Assembly (NCBI RefSeq): GCF_050948175.1
Contig: NW_027490257.1
Coordinates: 310,001-374,000, forward strand
Direction: 5' to 3'
Length of the DNA stretch: 64,000 bases
From: Xylocopa sonorina
Taxonomy: Eukaryota; Arthropoda; Insecta; Hymenoptera; Apidae
Part shown: positions 26,851 to 40,200 of the stretch, piece by piece
How positions within the stretch are numbered: position 1 is the first letter of the stretch
Layout of the letters: each line of letters opens with the position of its first letter
Position numbers and translations under genes: made by a program
The notes under the pieces: model-generated
The model's database searches: none
The model's input: the letters and a program-made list of their open reading frames with translations, nothing else
Told to the model about the DNA's origin: nothing

Positions 26851-29800
26851 TTCATTTGAAGTGTAGACGAGGAATACATAACACTCCGCAAATCATATTA
26901 TATCTTACCATGAAACATAGAAATGAGATGCGATATCGCGCTTTAAGAATCATAAGAACTCTATTGCTACGATACGTAGACATCTGCAAACGCTATTTCC
27001 TTGCAAGGAAGTGTCGCATTTACATTCATTTGAAGTGTAGACGAGGAATACATAACACTCCGCAAATCATATTATATCTTACCATGAAACATAGAAATGA
27101 GATGGGATATCGCGTTTTAAGAATCATAAGAACTCTATTGCAACGATACGTAGACATCTGCAAACGCTATTTCCTAGCGAGAAAGTGTCGCATTCACATC
27201 CATTTGAAGTGTAGACGAGGAATACATAACACTCCGCAAATCATATTATATCTTACCATGAAACATAGAAATGTGATGCGATATCGCGTTTTAAGAAGCA
27301 TTAGAACTCTATTGCTACGATATTTAGACATCTGCGGACGCTATTTCCTGGCAAGGAAGTGTCGCATTTACATTCATTTGAAGTGTAGACGAGGAATACA
27401 TGATACTTCGCAAATCATATTATATCTTACCATGAAACATAGAAATGAGATGCGATATCGCGTTTTAAGAAGCATTAGAGCACTATTGCTACGATAGGTA
27501 GACATTTGCAAACGCTATTTCATAGCAAAGAAGTGTCGCATTTACATTCATTTGAAGTGTAGGCGAGGAATACATAACACTTCGCAAATCATATTATATC
27601 TTACCATGATACATAGAAATGAGATGCGATATCGCGTTTTAAGAAGCATTAGAACTATATTGCTACGATACGTAGACATCTGCAAACGTTATTTCTCGCA
27701 AGGAAGTGTCGCATTTACATTCATTTGAATCGTAGACGAGGAATGCATAACACTCCGCAAATCATATCATATCTTACCATGAAACATAGAAATGAGATGC
27801 GATATCGCATTTTAAGAAGCTTTTGAACTCTATTGCTTCGATACGTAGACATCTGCAAACGCTATTTCCTTGCAAGGAAGTGTCGCATTTACATTCATTT
27901 GAATCGTAGACGAGGAATGCATAACACTACGCAATGAATATTATATCTTATCATGAAACATAGATATGAGATGCAATATCTCGTTTTAAGAAGCATTTGA
28001 ACTCTATTGCTTCGATACGTAGACATCTGCAAACGCTATTTCCTTGCAAGGAATTGTCGCATTTACATTCATTTGAAGTGTAGACGAGGAATACATAACA
28101 GTTCGCAAATCATATTATATCTTACCATGAAACATAGAAATGAGATGCGACTTCGCGTTCTAAGAAGCATTAGAACACTAATGCTACGATAGGTAGACAT
28201 TTGCAAACGCTATTTCCTTGCAAGGAAGTGTCGCATTTACATTCATTTGAAGTGTAGACGAGGAATACATAACACTCCGCAAATTATATTATATCTTACC
28301 ATGAAACATAGAAATGAGATGCGATATCGCATTTTAAGAATCATAAGAACTCTATTGCTACGATACGTAGACATCTGCAAACGCTATTTCCTTGCAAAGA
28401 AGTGCCGCATTTACATTCATTTGAAGTGTAGACGAGGAATACATGACACTTCGCAAATCATATCATATCTTACCATGAAACATAGAAATGAAATGCGATA
28501 TCGCGTTTTAAGAAGCATTTGAACTCTATTGCTTCGATACGTAGACATCTGCAAACGCTATTTCCTTGCAAGGAAGTGTCGCATTTACATTCATTTGAAG
28601 TGTAGACGAGGAATACATAACACTCCGCAAATCATATTATATATTACCATGAAACATAGAAATGAGATGCGATATCGCGCTTTAAGAATCATAAGAACTC
28701 TATTGCTACGATACGTAGACATCTGCAAACGCTACTTCCATGCAAGGAAGTGTCGCATTTACATTCATTTGAAGTGTAGACGAGGAATACATAACACTCC
28801 GCAAATCATATTATATCTTACCATGAAACATAGAAATGAGATGCGATATCGCGTTTTAAGAATCATAAGAACTCTATTGCAACGATAAGTAGACATCTGC
28901 AAACGCTATTTCCTAGCGAGAAAGTGTCGCATTCACATTCATTTGAAGTGTAGGCGAGGAATACATAACACTTCGCAAATTATATTATATCTTACCATGA
29001 AACATAGAAATGAGATGCGATATCGCGTTTTAAGAATCATAAGAACTCTATTGCTACGATACGTAGACATCTGCAAACGTTATTTCCTCGCAAGGAAGTG
29101 TCGCATTTACATTCATGTGAATCGTAGACGAGGAATGCATAACACTTCGCAATGAATATTATATCTTATCATGAAACATAAATATGAGATGCAATATCTC
29201 GTTTTAAGAAGCATTTGAAATCTATTGCTTCGATACGTAGACATCTGCAAACGCTATTTCCTTGCAAGGAAGTGTCGCATTTACATTCATTTGAAGTGTA
29301 TACGAGGAATACATAACACTTCGCAATGAATATTATATCTTATCATGAAACATAGATATGTGATGCAATATCTCGTTTTAAGAAGCATTAGAACACTACT
29401 GCTACGATAGGTAGACATTTGCAAACGCTATTTCCTTGCAACGAAGTGTCGCATTTACATTCATTTGAAGTGTAGACGAGGAATACATAATACTTCGCAA
29501 ATCATATTACACCTTACCATGGAACATAGAAATGAGATGCGATATCGCGTTTTAAGAATCATATGAACTCTATTGCTACGATACGTAGACATCTGCAAAC
29601 GCTATTTCCTTGCAAAGAAGTGTCGCATTTACATTCATTTGAAGTGTAGACGAGGAATACATAACACTCCACAAATCATATTATATCTTACCATGAAACA
29701 TAGAAATGAGATGCGATATAGCGTTTTAAGAATCATAAGAACTCTATTGCAACGATACGTAGGCATCTGCAAACACTATTTCCTTGCAAGGAAGTGTCGC

Positions 29801-31089
29801 ATTTAAATTCATTTGAAGTGTAGACGAGGAATACATGACACTTCGCAAATCATATTATATCTTACCATGATACATAGAAATGAGATGCGATATCGCGTTT
29901 TAAGAAGCATTAGAAATCTATTGCTACGATACGTAGACATCTGCAAACGCTATTTCCTAGCGAGAAAGTGTCGCATTCACATTCATTTGAAGTGTAGACG
30001 AGGAATACATAATACTTCGCAAATCATATTATACCTTACCATGGAACATAGAAATGAGATGCGATATCGCGTTTTAAGAATCATATGAACTCTATTGCTA
30101 CGATACGTAGACATCTGCAAACGCTATTTCCTTGCAAAGAAGTGTCGCATTTACATTCATTTGAAGTGTAGACGAGGAATACATAACACTACGCAAATCA
30201 TATTATATCTTACCATGAAACATTGAAATGAGATGCGATATCGCGTTTTAAGAATCATAAGAACTCTATTGCTACGATACGTAGACATCTGCAAACGCTA
30301 TTTCCTTGCAAGGAAGTGTCGCATTTACATTCATTTGAAGTGTAGACGAGGAATACATAACACTCCGCAAATCATATTATATCTTACCATGAAACATAGA
30401 AATGAGATGCGATATAGCGTTTTAAGAATCATAAGATCTCTATTGCAACGATACGTAGACATCTGCAAACGCTATTTCCTTGCAAGGAAGTGTCGTATTT
30501 ACTTTCATTTGAATCGTAGACGAGGAATGCATAACACTTCGCAATGAATATTACATCTTACCATGAAACATAGGTATGAGATGCAATATCTCGTTTTAAG
30601 AAGCATTTGAACTCTATTGCTTCGATACGTAGACATCTGCATACGCTATTTCCTTGCAAGGAAGTGTCGCATTTACATTCATTTGAAGTGTAGACGAGGA
30701 ATACATAACAGTTCGCAAATCATATTATATCTTACCGTGAAACATAGAAATGAGATGCGATATCGCGTTTTAAGAAGCTTTTGAACTCTATTGCTTCGAT
30801 ACGTAGACATCTGCAAACGCTATTTCCTTGCAAGGAAGTGTCGCATTTACATTCATTTGAATCGTTGACGAGGAATGCATAACACTTCGCAATGAATATT
30901 ATATCTTATCATGAAACATAGATATGAGATGCAATATCTCGTTTTAAGAAGCATTTGAACTCTATTGCTTCGATACGTAGACATCTGCAAACGCTATTTC
31001 CTTGCAAGGAATTGTCGCATTTACATTCATTTGAAGTGTAGACGAGGAATACATAACAGTTCGCAAATCATATTATATCTTACCATGAA

Positions 31090-32310
31090 ACATAGAAATG
31101 AGATGCGACTTCGCGTTCTAAGAAGCATTAGAACACTACTGCTACGATAGGTAGACATTTGCAAACGCTATTTCCTTGCAAGGAAGTGTCGCAATTACAT
31201 TCATTTGAAGTGTAGACGAGGAGCACATAACACTCCGCAAATTATATTATATCTTACCATGAAACATAGAAATGAGATGCGATATCGCATTTTAAGAATC
31301 ATAAGAACTCTATTGCTACGGTACGTAGACATCTGCAAGCGCTATTTCCTTGCAAAGAAGTGTCGCATTTACATTCATTTGAAGTGTAGGCGAGGAATAC
31401 ATAACACTTCGCAAATTATATTATATCTTACCATGAAACATAGAAATGAGTTGCGATATCGCATTTTAAGAATCATAAGAACTCTATTGCTACGATACGT
31501 AGACATCTGCAACCGCTATTTCCTTGCAAGGAAGTGTCGCATTTACATTCATTTGAAGTGTAGACGAGGAATACATAACACTCCGCAAAGCATATCATAT
31601 CTTACCATGAAACATAGAAATGAGATGCGATATCGCGTTTTAAGAAGCTTTTGAAATCTATTGCTTCGATACGTAGACATCTGCAAACGCTATTTCCTTG
31701 CAAGGAAGTGTCGCATTTACATTCATTTGAATCGTAGACGAGGAATGCATAACACTTCGCAATGAATATTATATCTTATCATGAAACATAGATATGAGAT
31801 GCAATATCTCGTTTTAAGAAGCATTTGAACTCTATTGCTTCGATGCGTAGACATCTGCAAACGCTATTTCCTAGCAAGGAATTGTCGCATTTACATTCAT
31901 TTGAAGTGTAGACGAGGAATACATAACACTCCGCAAATCATATTATATCTTACCATGAAACATAGAAATGAGATGCGATATCGCGTTTTAAGAATCATAA
32001 GAACTCTATTGCAACGATACGTAGACATCTGCAAACGCTATTTCCTAGCGAGAAAGTGTCGCATTCACATTCGTTTGAAGTGTAGACGAGGAATACATAA
32101 CACTCCGCAAATCATATTATATCTTACCATGAAACATAGAAATGAGATGCGATATCGCGCTTTAAGAATCATAAGAACTCTATTGCTACGATACGTAGAC
32201 ATCTGCAAACGCTACTTCCTTGCAAGGAAGTGTCGCATTCACATTCATTTAGTGTAGACGAGGAATACATAACACTTCGCAAATCATATTATATCTTACC
32301 ATGAAACATA
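31090..32310 (+). repeat. Triplicated segment, copy 3
   Basis: Offset from copy 2 is 5393 bp and from copy 1 is 7479 bp. It repeats GCGACTTCGCGTTC, GAGGAGCACATAAC, GCTACGGTACGTAG, GCAAAGCATATCATATC, the HindIII-type AGAAGCTTTTG near 31643 and the CATTCATTTAGTGTAG 2-base deletion near 32243. One difference from copy 1 is CTAGCAAGGAATTG near 31871 where copy 1 has CTTGCAAGGAATTG. Confidence 0.85.
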
Positions 32311-34825
32311 GAAATGAGATGCGATATCGCGTTTTAATAAGCATTAGAACTCTATTGCTACGATACCTAGACATCTGCAGACGCTATTTCCTAGCAAGGA
32401 AGTGTCGCATTTACATTCATTTGAAGTGTAGACGAGGAATATATGACACTTCGCAAATCATATTATATCTTACCATGAAACATACAAATGAGAAGCGATA
32501 TCGCGTTTTAAGAAGCATTAGAACACTGTTGCTACGATATGTAGACATTTGCAAATGCTATTTCCTAGCAAACAAGTGTCGCATTTACATTCATTTGAAG
32601 TGTAGACGAGGAATACATAACACTTCGCAAATCATATTATATCTTACCATGAAACATAGAAATGAGATGCGATATCGAGTCTTAAGAAGCATTAGAACTC
32701 TATTGCTACGATACCTAGACATCTGCAGACGCTATTTCCTAGCAAGGAAGTGTCGCATTTACATTCATTTGAAGTGTAGACGAGGAATACATGATACTTC
32801 GCAAATCATATTATATCTTACCATGAAACATAGAAATGAGATGCGATATCGGGTTTTACGAAGCATTAGAACTCTATTGCTACGATACCTAGACATCTAC
32901 AGACGCTATTTCCTAGCAAGGAAGTGTCGCATTTACATTCATTTGAAGTGTAGACGAGGAATACATGATACTTCGCAAATCATATTATATCTTACCATGA
33001 CACATAGAAATGAGATGCGATATCGCGTTTTAATAAGCATGAGAACACTATTGCTACGATAGGTAGACATTTGCAAACGCTATTTCCTAGCAAAGAAGTG
33101 TCGCATTTTCATTTCTTTGAAGTGTAGACGAGGAATACATAACTATTCGCAAATCATATTATATCTTACCATGAAACATGGAAATGAGATGCGATATCGC
33201 GTTTTAAGAAGCATTAGAACTCTATTGCTACGATACCTAGACATCTGCAGACGCGATTTCCTAGCAAGGAAGTGTCGCATTTACATTCATTTGAAGTGTA
33301 GACGAGGAATACATGACAATTCGCAAATCATATTATATCTTACCATGAAACATAGAAATGAGATGCGATATCGCGTTTTAAGAAGCATTAGAACACTATT
33401 GCTACGATATGTAGACATTTGCAAACGCTATTTCCTAGCAAACAAGTGTCGCATTTACATTCATTTGAAGTGTAGACGAGGAATACATAACACTTCGCAA
33501 AAACATATTATATCTTATCATGAAACATAGAAATGAGATGCAATATCGCGTTTTAAGAACCATAAGAACTCTATTGCTACGATACGTAGACATCTGTAAA
33601 CGCTATTTCCTTTCAAGGAAGTGTCGCATTTACATTCATTTGAATCGTAGACGAGGAATGCATAACACTTCGAAAATCATATTATATCTTACCATGAAAC
33701 GTAGAAATGAGATGCGATATCGCGTTTTACGAAGCATTAGAACTCTATTGCTACGATACCTAGACATCTACAGACGCTATTTCCTAGCAAGGAAGTGTCG
33801 CATTTACATTCATTTGAATCGTAGACGAGGAATGCATAACACTTCGCAAATCATATTACATCTTACAATGAAAGAAGCATTAGAACACTATCGCTACGAT
33901 AGGTAGACATTTGCAAACGCTATTTCCTAGCAAGGAAGTGTCGCATTTACATTCATTTGAAGTGTAGACGAGGAATACATAACTCTTCGCAAACCATATT
34001 ATATCTTACCATGAAACATGGAAATGAGATGCGATATCGCGTTTTAAGAAGCATTAGAACTCTATTGCTACGATACCTAGACATCTGCAGACTCGATTTC
34101 CTAGCAAGGAAGTGTCGCATTTACATTCATTTGAAGTGTAGACGAGGAATACATGACACTTCGCAAATCATATTATATCTTACCATGAAACATAGAAATG
34201 AGATGCGATATCGCGTTTTAAGAAGGATTAGAACACTATTGCTACGATATGTAGACATTTGCAAACGCTATTTCCTAGCAAACAAGTGTCGCATTTACAT
34301 TCATTTGAAGTGTAGACGAGGAATACATAACACTTCCCAAATCATATTATATCTTATCATGAAACATAGAAACGAGATGCGATATCGCGTTTTAAGAATC
34401 ATATGAACTCTATTGCTACGATGCGTAGACATCTGCAAACGCTATTTCCTTGCTAGGAAGTGTCGCATTTACATTCATTTGAAGTGTAGACGAGGAATAC
34501 ATAACACTTCGCAAATCATATTACATCTTACCATGAAACATAGAAATGAGATGCGATATCGAGTTTTAAGAAGCATTAGAACTCTATTGCTACGATACCT
34601 AGACATCTGCAGACGCTATTTCCTAGCAAGGAAGGGTCGCATTTACATTCATTTGAAGTGTAGACGAGGAATACATAACACTTCGCAAATCATGTTATAT
34701 CTTACCATGAAACATAGAAATGAGATGCGATATCGCGTTTTAAGAATCATATGAACTCTATTGCTACGATACGTAGACATCTGCAATCGCTATTTCCTAG
34801 CAAGGAAGTGTCGCATTTACATTCA
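32310..34825 (+). repeat. Array domain 4: CCTAGACATCTGCAGACGC-rich monomers
   Basis: Monomers here alternate between GATACCTAGACATCTGCAGACG copies (motif split: GATACCTAG, CTGCAGACGC) and copies with CTAGCAAACAAGTG. The CTGCAG step replaces CTGCAA of other A copies. The domain holds the only large indel of the window, a 31-bp deletion near 33873, and a 1-base gain in the A run at 33499-33503. Confidence 0.6.
33790..33930 (+). repeat. Truncated 143-bp monomer
   Basis: The monomer reads CTTACAATGAAAGAAGCATT near 33863-33882, so the segment that normally lies between ATGAAA and GAAGCATT is missing. Compared with its neighbours 31 bases are lost, including the GCGATATCGC palindrome and the TTTTAA run. 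The anchor phase shifts by exactly -31 here (from -8 to -39). Two bases (AA) are shared at the two break ends. It is the only monomer I found that lacks more than 2 bp. Confidence 0.92.
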
Positions 34826-37262
34826 TTTCAATCGTAGACGAGGAATGCATAACACTTCGCAATGAATATTATATCTTATCATGAAACATAGATATGAGAT
34901 GCAATATCTCGTTTTAAGAAGCATTTGAACTCTATTGCTTCGATACGTAGACATCTGCAAACGCTATATCCTTGCAAGGAAGTGTCGCATTTACATTCAT
35001 TTGAAGTGTAGACGAGGAATACATGACACTTCGCAAATCATATTATATCTTACCATGAAACATAGAAATGAGATGCGATATCGCGTTCTAAGAAGCAATA
35101 GAAAGCTATTGCTAACGATACGTAGGCATCTGCAAACGCTATTTCCTAGCGAGGAAGTGTCGCATTCACATTGATTTGAAGTGTAGACGAGGAATACATA
35201 ACACTTCGCAAATCATATTATATCTTACCATGAAACATAGAAATGAGATGCGATATCGCGTTTTAAGAAGCATTAGAACTCTATTGCTACGATACGTAGA
35301 CATCTGCAAACGCTATTTCCTTGCAAGGAAGTGTCGCATTTACATTCATTTGAATCGTAGACGAGGAATGCATAACACTTCGCAAATCATATTATAAATT
35401 ACCATGAAACATAGAAATGAGATGCGATATCGCGTTTTAAGATGCATTAGAACTCTATTGCTACGATGCCTAGACATCTGCAAACGCTATTTCCTAGCAA
35501 GGAAGTGTCGCATTTACATTCATTTGAAGTGTAGACGAGGAATACATGATACTTCGCAAATCATATTATATCTTACCATGAAACATAGAAATGAGATGCG
35601 ATATCGCGTTTTAAGAAGCATTAGAACACTATTGCTACGATAGGTAGACATTTGCAAACCCTATTTCCTAGCAAAGAAGTGTCGCATTTACATTCATTTG
35701 AATCGTAGACGAGGAATGCATAACACTTCGCAAATCATATTATATCTTACCATGAAACATAGAAATGAGATGCGATATCGCGTTTTAAGATGCATTAGAA
35801 CTCTATTGCTACGATGCCTAGACATCTGCAGACGCTACTTCCTAGCAAGGAAGTGTCGCATTTACATTCATTTGAAGTGTAGACGAGGAATACATGATAC
35901 TTCGCAAATCATATTATATCTTACCATGAAACATAGAAATGAGATGCGATATCGCGTTTTAATAAGCATTAGAACACTATTGCTACGATAGGTAGACATT
36001 TGCAAACGCTATTTCCTAGCAAAGAAGTGTCGCATTTTCATTTCTTTGAAGTGTAGACGAGGAATACATAACTCTTCCAAATCATATTATATCTTACCAT
36101 GAAACATAGTAATGAGATGCGATATCGCGTTTTAAGAAGCATTAGAACTCTATTGCTACGATACCTAGACATCTGCAGACGCTATTTCCTAGCAAGGAAG
36201 TGTCGCATTTACATTCATTTGAAGTGTAGACGAGGAATATATGATACTTCGCAAATCATATTATATCTTACCATGAAACATAGAAATGAGATGCGATATC
36301 GCGTTTTAAGAAGCATTAGAACACTATTGCTACGATATGTTGACATTTGCAAACGCTATTTCCTAGCAAACAAGTGTCGCATTTACATTCATTTGAATTG
36401 TAGACGAGGAATACATAACACTTCGCAAATCATATTATATCTTACCATGAAACATAGAAATGAGATGCGATATCGCGTTTTAAGAAGCATTAGAACTCTA
36501 TTGCTACGATACCTAGACATCTGCAGACGCTATTTCCTGGCAAGGAAGTGTCGCATTTACATTCATTTGAAGTGTAGACGAGGAATACATAACACTTCGC
36601 AAATCATGTTATATCTTACCAAGAAACATAGAAACGAGATGCGATATCGCGTTTTAAGAATCATATGAACTCTATTGCTACGATGCCTAGACATCTGCAA
36701 ACGCTATTTCCTAGCAAGGAAGTGTCGCATTTACATTCATTTGAAGTGTAGACGAGGAATACATGATACTTCGCAAATCATATTATATCTTACCATGAAA
36801 CATAGAAATGAGATGCGAGATCGCGTTTTAAGAAGCATTAGAACACTATTGCTACGATATGTAGACATTTGCAAACGCTATTTCCTAGCAAACAAGTGTC
36901 GCATTTACATTCATTTGAATCGTAGACGAGGAATGCATAACACTTCGCAAATCATATTATTTCTTACCATGAAACATAGAAATGAGATGCGATATCGCGT
37001 TTTAAGAAGAAATAGAAAGCTATTGCTAACGATACGTAGGCATCTGCAAACGCTATTTCCTAGCGAGGAAGTGTCGCATTCACATTGATTTGAAGTGTAG
37101 ACGAGGAATACATAACTCTTCGCAAACCATATTATATCTTACCATGAAACATAGAAATGAGATGCAATATCGCCTTTTAAGAATCACAAGAACCATATTG
37201 CTACGATACGTAGACATCTGCAAACGCTATTTCCTTGCAAGGAAGTGTCGCATTTACATTCA
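34826..37262 (+). repeat. C-containing higher-order unit, copy 1 (2437 bp, 14 monomers)
   Basis: The rare CATTCATTTCAATCG occurs at 34822 and again 2437 bp later at about 37259. Within the unit the order is a B monomer, CTATATCCTTGC, a C monomer (35111), TATTATAAATTACC near 35392, D copies with GCAAACCC near 35655, TAATAAGCATTAG near 35955, CATTTCTTTG near 36040, the 1-base deletion CTCTTCCAAATC near 36073, GAATATATG, CAAACAAGTG and CTTACCAAGAAAC near 36615. Left of about 36665 it matches copy 2 nearly base for base; the remaining about 600 bp differ. 2437 = 14 x 174 + 1, explained by two C insertions and one deletion. Confidence 0.85.
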
Positions 37263-40200
37263 TTTCAATCGTAGACGAGGAATGCATAACACTTCGCAAT
37301 GAATATTATATCTTATCATGAAACATAGATATGAGATGCAATATCTCGTTTTAAGAAGCATTTGAACTCTATTGCTTCGATACGTAGACATCTGCAAACG
37401 CTATATCCTTGCAAGGAAGTGTCGCATTTACATTCATTTGAAGTGTAGACGAGGAATACATGACACTTCGCAAATCATATTATATCTTACCATGAAACAT
37501 AGAAATGAGATGCGATATCGCGTTCTAAGAAGCAATAGAAAGCTATTGCTAACGATACGTAGGCATCTGCAAACGCTATTTCCTAGCGAGGAAGTGTCGC
37601 ATTCACATTGATTTGAAGTGTAGACGAGGAATACATAACACTTCGCAAATCATATTATATCTTACCATGAAACATAGAAATGAGATGCGATATCGCGTTT
37701 TAAGAAGCATTAGAACTCTATTGCTACGATACGTAGACATCTGCAAACGCTATTTCCTTGCAAGGAAGTGTCGCATTTACATTCATTTGAATCGTAGACG
37801 AGGAATGCATAACACTTCGCAAATCATATTATAAATTACCATGAAACATAGAAATGAGATGCGATATCGCGTTTTAAGATGCATTAGAACTCTATTGCTA
37901 CGATGCCTAGACATCTGCAATCGCTATTTCCTAGCAAGGAAGTGTCGCATTTACATTCATTTGAAGTGTAGACGAGGAATACATGATACTTCGCAAATCA
38001 TATTATATCTTACCATGAAACATAGAAATGAGATGCGATATCGCGTTTTAAGAAGCATTAGAACACTATTGCTACGATAGGTAGACATTTGCAAACCCTA
38101 TTTCCTAGCAAAGAAGTGTCGCATTTACATTCATTTGAATCGTAGACGAGGAATGCATAACACTTCGCAAATCATATTATATCTTACCATGAAACATAGA
38201 AATGAGATGCGATATCGCGTTTTAAGATGCATTAGAACTCTATTGCTACGATGCCTAGACATCTGCAGACGCTACTTCCTAGCAAGGAAGTGTCGCATTT
38301 ACATTCATTTGAAGTGTAGACGAGGAATACATGATACTTCGCAAATCATATTATATCTTACCATGAAACATAGAAATGAGATGCGATATCGCGTTTTAAT
38401 AAGCATTAGAACACTATTGCTACGATAGGTAGACATTTGCAAACGCTATTTCCTAGCAAAGAAGTGTCGCATTTTCATTTCTTTGAAGTGTAGACGAGGA
38501 ATACATAACTCTTCCAAATCATATTATATCTTACCATGAAACATAGTAATGAGATGCGATATCGCGTTTTAAGAAGCATTAGAACTCTATTGCTACGATA
38601 CCTAGACATCTGCAGACGCTATTTCCTAGCAAGGAAGTGTCGCATTTACATTCATTTGAAGTGTAGACGAGGAATATATGATACTTCGCAAATCATATTA
38701 TATCTTACCATGAAACATAGAAATGAGATGCGATATCGCGTTTTAAGAAGCATTAGAACACAATTGCTACGATATGTTGACATTTGCAAACGCTATTTCC
38801 TAGCAAACAATTGTCGCATTTACATTCATTTGAATTGTAGACGAGGAATACATAACACTTCGCAAATCATATTATATCTTACCATGAAACATAGAAATGA
38901 GATGCGATATCGCGTTTTAAGAAGCATTAGAACTCTATTGCTACGATACCTAGACATCTGCAGACGCTATTTCCTGGCAAGGAAGTGTCGCATTTACATT
39001 CATTTGAAGTGTAGACGAGGAATACATAACACTTCGCAAATCATGTTATATCTTACCAAGAAACATAGAAACGAGATGCGATATCGCGTTTTAAGAATCA
39101 TATGAACTCTATTGCTACGATACGTAGACATCTGCAAACGCTATTTCCTTGCAAGGAAGTGTCGCATTTACATTCATTTGAATCGTAGACGAGGAATGCA
39201 TAACACTTCGCAAATCGTATTATATCTTACCATGTAACATAGAAATGAGATGCGATATCGCGTTTTAAGATGCATTAGAACTCTATTGCTACGATGCCTA
39301 GAAATCTGCAGACGCTATTTCCTAGCAAGGAAGTGTCGCATTTACATTCATTTGAAGTGTAGACGAGGAATACATGATACTTCGCAAATCATATTATATC
39401 TTACCATGAAACATAGAAATGAGATGCGATTTCGCGTTTTAAGAAGCATTAGAACACTATTGCTACGATAGGTAGACATTTGCAAACGCTATTTCCTTGC
39501 AAGGAAGTGTCGCATTTACATTCATTTGAAGTGTATACGAGGAATACATGACACTTCGCAAATCATATTATATCTTACCATGAAACATAGAAATGAGATG
39601 CGATATCGCGTTTTAAGAAGAAATAGAAAGCTATTGCTAACGATACGTAGGCATCTGCAAACGCTATTTCCTAGCGAGGAAGTGTCGCATTCACATTGAT
39701 TTGAATTGTAGACGAGGAATACATAACTCTTCGCAAATCATATTATATCTTACCATGAAACATAGAAATGAGATGCAATATCGCCTTTTAAGAATCATAA
39801 GAACCATATTGCTACGATACGTAGACATCTGCAAACGCTATTTCCTTGCAAGGAAGTGTCGCATTTACATTCATTTGAATCGTAGACGAGGAATGCATAA
39901 CACTTCGCAATGAATATTATATCTTATCATGAAACATAGATATGAGATGCAATATCTCGTTTTAAGAAGCATTTGAACTCTATTGCTTCGATACGTAGAC
40001 ATCTGCAAACGCTATATCCTTGCAAGGAAGTGTCGCATTTACATTCATTTGAAGTGTAGACGAGGAATACATGACACTTCGCAAATCATATTATATCTTA
40101 CCATGAAACATAGAAATGAGATGCGATATCGCGTTCTAAGAAGCAATAGAAAGCTATTGCTAACGATACGTAGGCATCTGCAAACGCTATTTCCTAGCGA

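Noticed and set aside
33863..33930. Insertion site of a mobile element
   Set aside because: The disturbance is a simple 31-bp loss with 2 bp of shared sequence, with no target-site duplication and no foreign DNA.
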